Positions 1-7,700 of a stretch of 41,124 nt of DNA are shown piece after piece. Origin of the DNA: Desulfonema limicola (lineage in GTDB: Bacteria > Desulfobacterota > Desulfobacteria > Desulfobacterales > RPRI01); NCBI GenBank assembly GCA_020723255.1, contig DYJH01000008.1, positions 1-41,124 of the forward strand, given 5' to 3'. Under the pieces are notes generated by a model that searched no databases, was not told where the DNA came from, and worked only from the letters and a program-made list of their open reading frames with translations. The number at the start of each line of letters is the position of its first letter. Position 1 is the stretch's first letter. Both the position numbers and the translations under genes were made by a program.

Positions 1-166
1 CTTTATCGCCGGGGCGCAAAATCAGAAGCACAATGACATTCTTTATTGCCGAAAGCGCTTGGGTAATTCTGTTTCGGAAGAGCCCTTATTCAAATTGTAG
101 TAGTAATAGGAACGCTGTTAGGTTTTTAAGTTAATATAAGGAAATTATTCATAGTTACTTATTTAC

Positions 167-268
167 TTTCACTGAGAATAATCAATAATAAACTATTTGT
201 TGCCTAAACTCCTGCCTATCAAAAGCTTTTACTTTCTTGCACCAATATCCATATAAACCGATTTCCGA
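167..268. repeat. Direct repeat copy A (includes relE 3' end)
   Basis: This ~100-bp stretch recurs in the same orientation at 1932-2035. Both copies begin with tttcactgagaata and end with the shared run atatccatataaaccgattt plus ccga; the middle is diverged. The right part of this copy is the 3' end of the RelE-type toxin gene (last codons and stop, read on the minus strand). The two copies bracket the toxin-antitoxin, pirin and DinB block. Confidence 0.75.
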
Positions 269-507
269 TGCCTGATGCCAAGAATCCATACCTCGGACTC
301 TTCTACTATTTTGAATACGACCCGGTAATCACCCACGCGGAGCTTCCAATAGCCTTTTAGTGACTTTCGCAAAGGTTCTCCATAGTCTTGTGGCGCTGTC
401 TGCAAACGTTCTTCTATAGCTTTACGAATCCTGTCTTTTGTTCTTCGATCAATAAGTGGCAAATCCTCAAAGCGAACAGCGGGATGATAGTGCAATGTAA
501 AGGGCAT
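229..507 (-). CDS. RelE/ParE-family type II toxin
   Basis: A 92-residue protein with the layout of RelE/ParE-superfamily toxins, which in the RelE branch cut mRNA on the ribosome and in the ParE branch poison gyrase. The C-terminal half shows the family signature: a basic region, then LRVGDYRVVFKI, a beta-strand segment (VWILGI) and the terminal RHRKSVY. It starts with ATG three bases after the stop of the upstream antitoxin gene, so the two are translated as a pair with antitoxin first. The start of the protein (FTLHYHPAV followed by a basic helix rich in R and K) also fits. The RelE subgroup is favoured by the YRV...HR pattern, but cellular target cannot be assigned from sequence. The gene's 3' end is repeated at 1996-2035. 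Confidence 0.85.
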   Translation of the reverse strand: MPFTLHYHPAVRFEDLPLIDRRTKDRIRKAIEERLQTAPQDYGEPLRKSLKGYWKLRVGDYRVVFKIVEESEVWILGIRHRKSVYMDIGARK

Positions 508-510
508 GGA

Positions 511-738
511 TCATTCCCACACATCTTCATGCGAAAGAGCCTTTTTCCTGTCGAATGTCTTCATTCGTATATCAGCAAAAGCTCCAATGGCTGCATCTTC
601 ACGCAACTCAATTGCCTCCCGGATAAGATCACGGGCAAGGGTGGACATGGAAACACCTTTACTGGTTGCAAGGTCGTGCATTGTATTATACAGCGGCGGC
701 TCAACAACAATGTTTACTCTCGGATTTTTGGTAGGCAT
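511..738 (-). CDS. Antitoxin partner of the RelE-type toxin (ribbon-helix-helix-like)
   Basis: A 75-residue protein beginning MPTKNPRVNIVVEPPLY. The ATG at 738 is preferred over an upstream in-frame start because GGAG lies about 8 bases before it. The N-terminal stretch RVNIVVEPPLYNTMHDLA followed by SMSTLARDLIREAI has the strand-helix-helix pattern of RHH (MetJ/Arc, CopG-like) DNA-binding antitoxins. The C-terminal tail FDRKKALSHEDVWE is acidic and is probably the toxin-wrapping segment. It is three bases upstream of the toxin gene, so it very likely neutralises the toxin and represses the operon. The exact antitoxin family is not certain. Confidence 0.8.
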   Translation of the reverse strand: MPTKNPRVNIVVEPPLYNTMHDLATSKGVSMSTLARDLIREAIELREDAAIGAFADIRMKTFDRKKALSHEDVWE

Positions 739-805
739 GGCTCTTTCTCCTTTTTTTATAAGTGTAACGCTTATGACGCACCATGTCAAGACTAAAAATT
801 GATAT

Positions 806-1229
806 GCCATTTAACTGCCTTGCCTTATATTCCTTAAAAGCGGTTTCTAATTCTTCCCGGGTGTTCATAACTATGGGGCCATACCATGCAACGGGTTCAC
901 CAAGCTGCTTGCCGGAAATCAGGAGGAATCTCACTTCATGTTCTTCTTTAAAGACCATTGAAACTGATAAATCCCTTGTTTCCGAGACTGTCACCGTGTT
1001 CCACATCTCCTTTTATAACATAGGTGATTGTTTCGATACCGCGGTGAGGATGCCAGGGAAAGCCTTTTAAATAATGGTCAGAATTATCGGAACGGAAATC
1101 ATCGAGAAGTAAAAAAGGATCGAACACGGGCACTTCACTGAATCCGAAAACCCTTTCAAGATGAACACCGGCGCCCTCAATCGTTGGCTTGCTCTTTAGA
1201 ACTTTTTTGATTTTTCGAGTTTCTGGCAT
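806..1229 (-). pseudogene. Pirin family gene, large internal deletion
   Basis: The first frame (948-1229) gives a good pirin N-terminus: start at 1229 behind AAGGAGG, then VPVFDPFLLLDDF and the cupin metal-ligand stretch FPWHPHRGIETITY, up to HGDSLGNKG. The next frame, from about 985 down to 806, gives the pirin C-terminus: VRFLLISGKQLGEPVAWYGP then IVMNTREELETAFKEY. Pirins are usually about 280-300 residues; here roughly the central half is missing and the two ends are joined out of frame around 970-990. The product would be about 93 residues and lack the second cupin domain. The tail runs into the antitoxin promoter region. It is read as a dead gene, not a split one. Confidence 0.8.
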
Positions 1230-1289
1230 CTGAGCATCCCTCCTTAATATACGTAATCTTTAATTTGCCGGGTTAATACAAAATCTTTT

Positions 1290-1784
1290 TTAGCCTGAAA
1301 GAGCCTGTAAAATCTCCCGCATATGGTCGATATGAAATTGAACATGAAATTCTCCGATGCCCCTTATTATGCTTTCCAGCGTCGGATATTCTCCCATCGG
1401 CGATTCTTTGAGCATAGGAATATGTGCCTTGCGTTCAAGCTGCCCGGCTGATAATCCTTCTGCAAACTTTGATATATGCTCATACTCTTTTTCTATCTCC
1501 AAGAGGAGTTGAACAAAGGACATCTTTGCGCGCTTATCAGAGAAAAAAGTATTCTCAGGTTTTAATTCGATCGTAGGAGTTTCCTTATCTAAAAAAGCCT
1601 GAAAGATGGGCATATGTCCGGATTCTTCGGGTCCTAAAAGATGTGAAATGATTTCTTTCGGAGACCATCGCCCTGATGGGGCGCGAGAGGCTATACTCTC
1701 ATCAATTTTTTCGAAGGTTTTCTTAAATTCTTCAATTTTTTTTCGGATATCTTGAGCCAATTGAATTCCTGTAGAAACTGCCAT
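1290..1784 (-). CDS. DinB-like four-helix metalloprotein
   Basis: A 164-residue, mostly helical protein. The N-terminal helix is followed by [14 protein letters not shown], a hallmark of DinB/YfiT-like proteins, which puts a candidate metal ligand at H48. Near the C-terminus [15 protein letters not shown] supplies the H147-x3-H151 pair that completes the usual three-histidine site. Family members include thiol-dependent transferases and many proteins of unknown role. The ATG at 1784 is preceded by AGGAGG with good spacing. The gene stands alone between the pirin remnant and the second copy of the direct repeat and shows no obvious link to either. Substrate is not predictable. Confidence 0.8.
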   Translation of the reverse strand: MAVSTGIQLAQDIRKKIEEFKKTFEKIDESIASRAPSGRWSPKEIISHLLGPEESGHMPIFQAFLDKETPTIELKPENTFFSDKRAKMSFVQLLLEIEKEYEHISKFAEGLSAGQLERKAHIPMLKESPMGEYPTLESIIRGIGEFHVQFHIDHMREILQALSG

Positions 1785-1931
1785 ATCTGTTTCCTCCTTT
1801 CTCCCTATTGATTATTTATAAAATCTGAATGTTATCTTGCCGATACATTCGAGCCACAAATGCCTTCTATGTAAATAAGGATAATGTATATTGTATGTTT
1901 TGCAAATTATTTTGATATTTGCCGGAATAAT

Positions 1932-2035
1932 TTTCACTGAGAATAATTAACAATCAACGATTTGTTGCTTTAACCCGTTGTCCTCTCCACAGCCTTCACT
2001 TTCTCGCACCGATATCCATATAAACCGATTTCCGA
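1932..2035. repeat. Direct repeat copy B (relic of relE 3' end)
   Basis: Second copy of the repeat at 167-268. Its right end, read on the minus strand, still spells the last residues of the toxin (SVYMDIGARK-like, ending at about 1996), but no toxin gene is attached: the match stops at 2035, just before the AAA ATPase. The two copies differ at many positions in the middle, so the duplication is not recent. Confidence 0.7.
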
Positions 2036-2084
2036 GACTACTTTCTTCTTGAGTTTTTTAAAGTTTCGTTTTAGTTTTCTCATC

Positions 2085-3269
2085 ATGAAATACATTCCAC
2101 GGCTTATAGAAAAAGAAATAATAAAGGCAGCCAAGAGCTTTCCGGCATTGATTCTTACCGGTCCGAGAAGAGCAGGTAAAACAACTCTTCTTCGAAAGCT
2201 TTTCCCTAATAGTTCTTATCGTCTCCTTGAAGATCCTGATGTGATTTCCCGGGTTCGTTCTGACCCACGGTCGTTCTTAGAAGAAATCAAAGGGCCGGCC
2301 ATATTGGATGAGGTTCAAAACACCCCGGAAATATTGAATTACATCAGGACACGGATTGATCAGTCTCCAAATAAGATGGGGCGATGGCTTTTGACCGGTT
2401 CCCAGGACGCAGCACTTATGAAGGGAGTTACCGATTCCATGGCTGGCAGGGCGGCTATATTCAGCATGCTGCCGCTTTCACTCATGGAAAGCACAAAGGT
2501 CTCGCTGATAAAAGGCGGATTTCCTGAGGCCATTGCACGGCCATCCTCCGCTCGGCTCTGGTTCGCCTCTTACATGCAAACTTATCTTGAAAGGGATGTG
2601 CGGGCCATTAGCTCCATACGCGACCTTGCAACATTTCGACGGTTTCTATCCCTTCTGGCCAGTCGATGCGGTAATATTCTCAACCGAACGGACATTGCAA
2701 CTCCTCTTGGCGTTTCAGTGCCCACTATTTCCGAATGGCTGAGTATTATGGAGATTACCGGCCAAATCCTCCTTATCCCTCCGTATTTTGAGAATTTTGG
2801 GAAAAGGCTTATCAAATCGCCCAAACTTTATTTTATGGATTCAGGGCTCCTGGCCAATTTGCTAGGGATCGAATCGGAAGCCATGCTGAACCGCTCTCCT
2901 TTTCTGGGGCCGATTTTTGAGACCTTTGTAGCATCAGAGATTGTGAAAACACAGATTAATTCAGGCAGGCCAAAAAACCTCTATTATTTTCGCGATCATC
3001 AGGGGCTCGAAGTGGATTTTGTGCTGCCACAAGGAGATCGAAATCTTTTTCTCGTGGAAGCACAGGCGTCTAAAACATTAACCCCACATATGGGAGAGCC
3101 TCTTGTTCGCCTTTCGAATACTATTTCCAACTATAATGCCGAGTGCATCGTCTTGTATCGATCTTCGAGAGAAAAAGCAGAGTTTTCAGCTCTGCGTCCA
3201 GGGGTCAGAGCATCGTCGCTGGACAGTTTCCTTGCCAAGATCTGGAATAGTAAAAGGGGAAAAGAATGA
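2085..3269 (+). CDS. AAA ATPase with DUF4143 C-terminal region
   Basis: A 394-residue member of the widespread AAA_14/DUF4143 ATPases. Walker A is GPRRAGKT (residues 26-33) and Walker B is AILDEVQ (72-78). The sensor stretch RWLLTGSQDA follows. The middle holds the DUF4143 features YLERDVR, a winged-helix-like segment (LGVSVPTISEWLSIMEITG) and KLYFMDSGLLANLLG. The end looks like a degenerate PD-(D/E)XK nuclease fold (YYFRDHQGLEVDFVL then LVEAQ). The ATG at 2085 is preferred; a TTG at 2049 would add 12 residues and neither has a strong ribosome site. The stop overlaps the ABC ATPase start as ATGA. Family function is unknown; these genes are often accessory and decay easily, as the copies at 22.4-24.6 kb show. 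Confidence 0.88.
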   Translation: MKYIPRLIEKEIIKAAKSFPALILTGPRRAGKTTLLRKLFPNSSYRLLEDPDVISRVRSDPRSFLEEIKGPAILDEVQNTPEILNYIRTRIDQSPNKMGRWLLTGSQDAALMKGVTDSMAGRAAIFSMLPLSLMESTKVSLIKGGFPEAIARPSSARLWFASYMQTYLERDVRAISSIRDLATFRRFLSLLASRCGNILNRTDIATPLGVSVPTISEWLSIMEITGQILLIPPYFENFGKRLIKSPKLYFMDSGLLANLLGIESEAMLNRSPFLGPIFETFVASEIVKTQINSGRPKNLYYFRDHQGLEVDFVLPQGDRNLFLVEAQASKTLTPHMGEPLVRLSNTISNYNAECIVLYRSSREKAEFSALRPGVRASSLDSFLAKIWNSKRGKE

Positions 3270-3952
3270 TCGAATGTAAAAATATAAATTATAAATACCA
3301 CGGGACACAGTATCCGGTATTTAATGATTTGAGCTGCAAAATAGATGAGCCTGGATTTCATGCATTATTCGGCCTGTCCGGAGTAGGAAAATCAACTCTT
3401 GCGCGCTTGATTGCAGGCCAGTTAGATGGTTTCACAGGCAAAATTGATAATAAAACCGGAAAAATTTTTTACTCTTATAACCTTGAAAGACTTCCCGGAT
3501 GGTCGAGCGTCGGTGAGCATATCGCAAAAGTTACACCAGTGCAAAATAAAAACAGAATCAACGAAATTATAGAATCTTTCGGTCTATCATCCTGTATAGA
3601 CTCGGGTTTTTCCCATCTTTCTCTCGGCCAGCGTAACAGAATAAACCTTGCACGATATCTTTTGCAGGACTTTGATTTTTTAATAATGGATGAAAGTCTT
3701 GCTAATGTTGATGAAGCCACGCGCGAGCAGATAATATTTAAAATTAAGGATATGTATCCCCAAAAAACCTTTCTTTACATTTCTCACAGTGTCGCTGAGG
3801 TTTCCATGTTCTGCAAAAATATTATCGTTTTAAGAAGCTTTCAAAAATCCCCGCAGTCTTTAACTGTTTTGGGTCAGGATGATACAACAGGGAAATCAGT
3901 TGAAAGAAAGAATCTGGAAAAGACAATGCTGGAGATTGTAAATGTTTCATAA
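3266..3952 (+). CDS. ABC transporter ATP-binding protein (SsuB/TauB/ThiZ type)
   Basis: A 228-residue nucleotide-binding subunit of an importer. Walker A is GLSGVGKST (residues 36-44), the signature is LSLGQ in HLSLGQRNRINLAR, Walker B is DFLIMDES, and the switch histidine sits in YISHS. The signature is LSLGQ rather than LSGGQ and the D-loop is NVDE, tolerated variants. It begins four bases before the end of the AAA ATPase gene (ATGA), with a purine-rich AAAAGGGGAAAAGA ribosome site inside that gene. It overlaps the permease gene that follows by 11 bases, so the transporter genes are translationally coupled. It energises import through the permease. Confidence 0.92.
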   Translation: MIECKNINYKYHGTQYPVFNDLSCKIDEPGFHALFGLSGVGKSTLARLIAGQLDGFTGKIDNKTGKIFYSYNLERLPGWSSVGEHIAKVTPVQNKNRINEIIESFGLSSCIDSGFSHLSLGQRNRINLARYLLQDFDFLIMDESLANVDEATREQIIFKIKDMYPQKTFLYISHSVAEVSMFCKNIIVLRSFQKSPQSLTVLGQDDTTGKSVERKNLEKTMLEIVNVS

Positions 3953-4694
3953 ACGGCTTTATCAGTTTGTTTTTATTTATATTCTCGGAATTGGCTTTTT
4001 ATTCCTTATAAAGAAAGTTTTAAATCTCTCAGATTATGTTATTCCCAGCCCTGTCGAGATCTACGAAACAGGCCGCAAAGTTTTTTTGAGGTATATTCCG
4101 GATGTTTTAAATACATTATCAGTTGCAATAATCGGCCATGTTCTTTCTATTTTTATGGCAACTATTATCGGAATAATCAGCCGTTTGTCAAACTGGATCG
4201 GCTCATTTATTAAAACTGCAGCTTTTAATATCCAGGCATATCCTATAGTTGCTGTGGCGCCGATAATATTCATTCTTTTGGGGGATGGACTTTCCTCAAG
4301 GCTTCTTATTGCTGCCATGATATGTTATTTTCCTCTTCTTTTATCTTTTATAGGAATACTTTCCGAACCGGTTGTAGATATAGAACACTTTTATGTGCAT
4401 TCCGGTAAAATGAGATGGCAGCTTGAAGTAAAAATAAGGGCTTTTGAAAACATGAACAAGCTTGTAACAGTGATTTCCGGAAGCGCGACACTTGCAATGG
4501 TTGGAACCATAGTTTCCGAGTTTATCGGAGCAAGCTCAGGAATAGGCTACAGCATCCGTATTGCTCTCTATCAGAGCGACCTTGCCAAGATTCTGATCGC
4601 ACTTTTTCTTATAGGTATTTTTACATCGCTTTATCTCGCTTTTCTGGAATGGCTTGGCCGCATAGTTGTAAGAAAATGGGAACATAATAGCTGA
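3942..4694 (+). CDS. ABC transporter permease (SsuC/TauC/ThiX type)
   Basis: A 250-residue inner-membrane protein with about six hydrophobic segments in the binding-protein-dependent permease layout. An N-terminal membrane anchor is followed by VIPSPVEIYETGRKV, a stretch typical of nitrate/sulfonate/thiamine-precursor permeases (usually LPSP). The cytoplasmic coupling loop lies around residues 155-185 (KIRAFENMNKLVTVISGSA) and is a weak version of the EAA motif. The end EFIGASSGIGYSI matches the family's EMI-A-GLG region. It overlaps the ATPase gene before it and is followed four bases later by the substrate-binding protein gene. It is a membrane partner of both. Confidence 0.9.
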   Translation: MFHKRLYQFVFIYILGIGFLFLIKKVLNLSDYVIPSPVEIYETGRKVFLRYIPDVLNTLSVAIIGHVLSIFMATIIGIISRLSNWIGSFIKTAAFNIQAYPIVAVAPIIFILLGDGLSSRLLIAAMICYFPLLLSFIGILSEPVVDIEHFYVHSGKMRWQLEVKIRAFENMNKLVTVISGSATLAMVGTIVSEFIGASSGIGYSIRIALYQSDLAKILIALFLIGIFTSLYLAFLEWLGRIVVRKWEHNS

Positions 4695-4698
4695 CCAT

Positions 4699-5691
4699 AT
4701 GAAAAATAAAATGCGAATATTTATTTTATTATTAACGCTTGCTATAATTATTATGCCTTCAGGATGTAGCAAGAAAAATAAGGAGATTACAAAGGTTTCT
4801 TATCGTCTTAAGTGGCTCTTTAATACAAGCGTTGCCGGAGATATTTATGCAGATGTCAATGGATTTTTTGCCGGAGAAGGGCTTGATGTTGAAGTAAAAG
4901 AGGGTGGGCCGGAACGTGATGCAATAAAAGAGCTTGAGATGGGACACGCCCACTTTGGTGTGGCTTCTGCAGATCAGGTTATAAGGGCTGTTTCAAAAGG
5001 AGCGCCTATCGTGGTTATTGCCCAGCTTTTCCAGATAAACCCGCTTCAGTGGATATACCGATCTAATGAAACTAAAATTAATAATGTGGAAGATTTAAAG
5101 GGTAAAATAATAGGAATTACTTTTGGGGGAAATGACGAAACAATCATGAGAGCTCTTCTTTCTAAATATAGCATAAGCGAAGATAAATTAAATTTTTTCA
5201 GTGTAAGATATGATTACACGCCTTTTTATGAGCGAAGAGTTGCGCTCTGGCCTGTATATAGGAATGCCGAGGGAGTAATAATCGGAGACAAGCTTGATAC
5301 GGCTAAAGAACCTGTTTCCTTTTTTGATCCGAATAACTACGGCATTCATTTTGTTGCAAATTCTGTAATAACAACACAAAATATGATAAAACAGCATCCC
5401 GAAACGGTTAAGATATTTATCACAGCCTTGATAAAAGCATGGAATGAAGCTCTAAATCCTGCCAATTCGGACAAAACGGTAGAAGCTATTCATAAAGTTG
5501 ACAAAGATACTCCTTTAGATATCATACGCAGACAGCTTGACATAACAAGACAGCTTATGAAGCCGACCGACAAGACAGTTTTTGGCTCAATAGATGTGAA
5601 CGCATGGAAAGAGACCGAAAGAATTATGATAGAACAAAAGCTTATTTCTGCCCCTGTTAATATTGAGAAAAGACTTAGAAAGGAATTTTAA
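4699..5691 (+). CDS. NMT1/THI5-like ABC substrate-binding lipoprotein
   Basis: A 330-residue exported lipoprotein. The signal peptide ends in a lipobox (PSGC, cysteine at residue 24). The mature part reads as the NMT1/SsuA/ThiY family: YRLKWLFNTSVAGDIYADV, then GFFAGEGLDVEVKEGGPERD, the ligand loop ELEMGHAHFGVASADQ and VEDLKGKIIGITFGG. Family ligands are pyrimidine precursors of thiamine, aliphatic sulfonates, nitrate or related small molecules. The RLKWL...A opening is most like the pyrimidine (ThiY/THI5) branch, but no thiamine gene or riboswitch is nearby, so the ligand is open. It is the third gene of the operon; the next gene's reading frame begins inside it. Confidence 0.9.
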   Translation: MKNKMRIFILLLTLAIIIMPSGCSKKNKEITKVSYRLKWLFNTSVAGDIYADVNGFFAGEGLDVEVKEGGPERDAIKELEMGHAHFGVASADQVIRAVSKGAPIVVIAQLFQINPLQWIYRSNETKINNVEDLKGKIIGITFGGNDETIMRALLSKYSISEDKLNFFSVRYDYTPFYERRVALWPVYRNAEGVIIGDKLDTAKEPVSFFDPNNYGIHFVANSVITTQNMIKQHPETVKIFITALIKAWNEALNPANSDKTVEAIHKVDKDTPLDIIRRQLDITRQLMKPTDKTVFGSIDVNAWKETERIMIEQKLISAPVNIEKRLRKEF

Positions 5692-7288
5692 AATTATCAG
5701 TTCAAATAGAAAGGCTAAAAAAATTTCCATTCGCGGAGAGCATGCCGAAGAATACCGGGAGCAAGCAGTAATGCTGGCTAATCGGGAGTTGCCTTCCGGG
5801 TGGCAATGGGTATCCAGCTCTCAAAACTCTGTAGTTGCGGCTAAAGCAGGAACGGTAAATGTTTATTATAAAGAATTTCTGCCGAGAAACATTTTTGAAA
5901 AAATTAAAGCGCTCTTATATGGCAGCCGCAGCAAGCGCGCACGCAAACAGACAGATATTTTGTTATCAGCAGGTTTGCCTGCTCCCGATATACTTTGCTG
6001 GGGAAATTGGAAGAAAAGTGTTTTTGTAATTTCGGAAGGCTTTGACGGAATAGGTTTTTTCCAATATCTTTTAAACAATTTTCTTTCCCCACTCAGTCCG
6101 GAGAAGATCAGAGAAAAACGGTTATTGCTTAAGTCAGCAGGATCGTTAATCGGAATACTTCATCAAAATAGAATTGTCCATGGTGATTTAAGACAAAACA
6201 ATCTATTAGTTAAAAAAAAAGGCGATACGTTTCTATTCAGCTTTATAGATAATGAGAGAAACCGCAAATGGCGCTGCATTCCGCTTTCCCAGATTAAAAA
6301 AAATCTGATCCAGTTTTCAGTTGCTGCAGATAATGTTTTAAGCAGAACAGATTTGATGCGCATGTTTATGGCCTATAAATCAAGTTATCCGAATTTTTCT
6401 GTTGGAAACGTGAATAAATTGCTGCAAACAGTATATGACCGAAGAAAACCGCGTATATTAAAAAGTAACTTCAGATTTTATATGACAGATAACTGTAAAC
6501 CAATAAAAAATGATTGTTTTTATGGTGATTTTTTAAAAGGCAGCGCAGTAGCAAAACGATTTTCCCTATGTTTTGATCCCGGTAAGTGGTTTGATACAAA
6601 CAGCATAATGTTAAAACAGGATAAAAATATAACTGTAAACCTGCTGCCGGGACCGGACGGAAATATTATAGCAAAGCGTTTTGTATCAAACAGTTTTATA
6701 TTTCTTATCAAAACCTGGCTGAAAAAAGAACGGACTCATAATTTGTGGAATATGGCCCATTATTTCAAAGCGCTTGACATCCCGGTGGCTTTACCTTTTG
6801 CTTATTTAATTGAAAGAAAATCTTTGGGGATCATAAGAAGTTATTATTACAGTCAATATCTCGCAGATGCAATAACCCTAATGGATCTCTCTCTGACTTT
6901 AAAAGACTTTTCCAACTGGCTGGACAATAAAAAAATTATACCCCGTTTTGCGAAAACCTTGTCAAAGCTGCATAATAATGGATTTTGCCATGGCGACACC
7001 AAATGGGTAAACATCCTTGTAAACGAAACCAGCGGATATTTTTGGCTTATCGATTTAGATGGAGCCGTTCGCACCAAATCGAAATTAAACAGTTGCATGC
7101 TGAAAGATCTTGGCAGATTTTTAGTAGATATGATTGAAACCGGCCTTCCGGATAAGTTTACAAATGAATTTTTTCTGGTATATTGCAATGCAAGAGGAGT
7201 TAATAAGGATTTGGTGCAAAAAAAGCTAAATCCGTATATTATAAAAATACTCAAACGACACAGAAAAAAACTAAAGCATGATGTATAA
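5663..7288 (+). CDS. Protein with two tandem WaaP/Kdo-kinase-like domains
   Basis: A 541-residue protein built of two protein-kinase-fold halves of the lipopolysaccharide-kinase (WaaP/KdkA/Rio-like) type. Half 1 has the catalytic loop HGDLRQNN at residues 173-180 and the metal-binding aspartate in FIDNE (D196). Half 2 has HGDTKWVN at 443-450 and LIDLD (D464). Both halves keep the catalytic Asp and the Asn, so both could be active. The long basic N-terminus and the KRF/KTWLKKER stretch (about 355-375) resemble WaaP nucleotide-binding lobes. The start is unsure: TTG at 5663 overlaps the lipoprotein gene by 29 bases; the first ATG is at 5771. AAAGGA at 5679-5684 suggests initiation near 5690. 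It overlaps the GNAT gene by 11 bases. The target (lipid A core sugar, other sugar or small molecule) is unknown. Confidence 0.78.
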   Translation: MRKDLERNFKIISSNRKAKKISIRGEHAEEYREQAVMLANRELPSGWQWVSSSQNSVVAAKAGTVNVYYKEFLPRNIFEKIKALLYGSRSKRARKQTDILLSAGLPAPDILCWGNWKKSVFVISEGFDGIGFFQYLLNNFLSPLSPEKIREKRLLLKSAGSLIGILHQNRIVHGDLRQNNLLVKKKGDTFLFSFIDNERNRKWRCIPLSQIKKNLIQFSVAADNVLSRTDLMRMFMAYKSSYPNFSVGNVNKLLQTVYDRRKPRILKSNFRFYMTDNCKPIKNDCFYGDFLKGSAVAKRFSLCFDPGKWFDTNSIMLKQDKNITVNLLPGPDGNIIAKRFVSNSFIFLIKTWLKKERTHNLWNMAHYFKALDIPVALPFAYLIERKSLGIIRSYYYSQYLADAITLMDLSLTLKDFSNWLDNKKIIPRFAKTLSKLHNNGFCHGDTKWVNILVNETSGYFWLIDLDGAVRTKSKLNSCMLKDLGRFLVDMIETGLPDKFTNEFFLVYCNARGVNKDLVQKKLNPYIIKILKRHRKKLKHDV

Positions 7289-7700
7289 TTATATATTTCT
7301 GGTTAATCCCTCTTCCGATCAGATAAAACAGATAACATCCGTTTACCGTTTGGCGGGATGGTGGGATAAGGATATTCCTGATGATCCGTCCCATGTGCTG
7401 GGAATTATTTCAGGCAGTCATTGCTTTATCGTTGCAACAGAAGAAAGTAAAATTATCGGGATGGGAAGAGCCATAAGCGACAAAATAAGCGATGCATATA
7501 TACAAGACTTAACGGTTCTGGATTTATACAGAAAAAAGGGAATAGGAACTGAAATTCTAAAGAGGCTGATTGCCCGCCTTGAATATGACGGCATCAAATG
7601 GATAGCGCTTATTGCCGAAAGAAATTCGCGTGATTTTTATTCCAATTACGGCTTTAAAATAATGCCTGATTCAACGCCTTTGCTGAAGATACTGATATGA
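7278..7700 (+). CDS. GNAT-family N-acetyltransferase
   Basis: A 140-residue single-domain GNAT. The acetyl-CoA-binding motif A is clear: IQDLTVLDLYRKKGIGTEIL, with the R/Q-x-x-G-x-G/A loop at residues 85-90 (RKKGIG). The later NSRDFYSNYGFKI stretch is motif B, with the usual tyrosine near the thioester. The N-terminal part (VYRLAGWWD) resembles small aminoglycoside or arylalkylamine acetyltransferase relatives. It overlaps the kinase gene by 11 bases and the DUF2156 gene by 4 (ATGA), so the three are made together. It presumably acetylates an amine on the molecule handled by the operon; this is inferred from position only. Confidence 0.88.
   Translation: MMYNYIFLVNPSSDQIKQITSVYRLAGWWDKDIPDDPSHVLGIISGSHCFIVATEESKIIGMGRAISDKISDAYIQDLTVLDLYRKKGIGTEILKRLIARLEYDGIKWIALIAERNSRDFYSNYGFKIMPDSTPLLKILI

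Noticed and set aside
1-228. Promoter or small RNA at the left end
   Set aside because: Only the direct-repeat copy could be supported; no hexamer pair or hairpin stood out.
4699-5691. Thiamine (TPP) riboswitch or thiamine operon for the NMT1-like importer
   Set aside because: No TPP-riboswitch-like element or thiamine gene could be seen upstream of 3266 or nearby, so the ligand was left open.
6853-7254. A 133-codon open frame on the minus strand
   Set aside because: It lies antisense within the second kinase domain, whose motifs are clear; the translation is unlike any protein I know.
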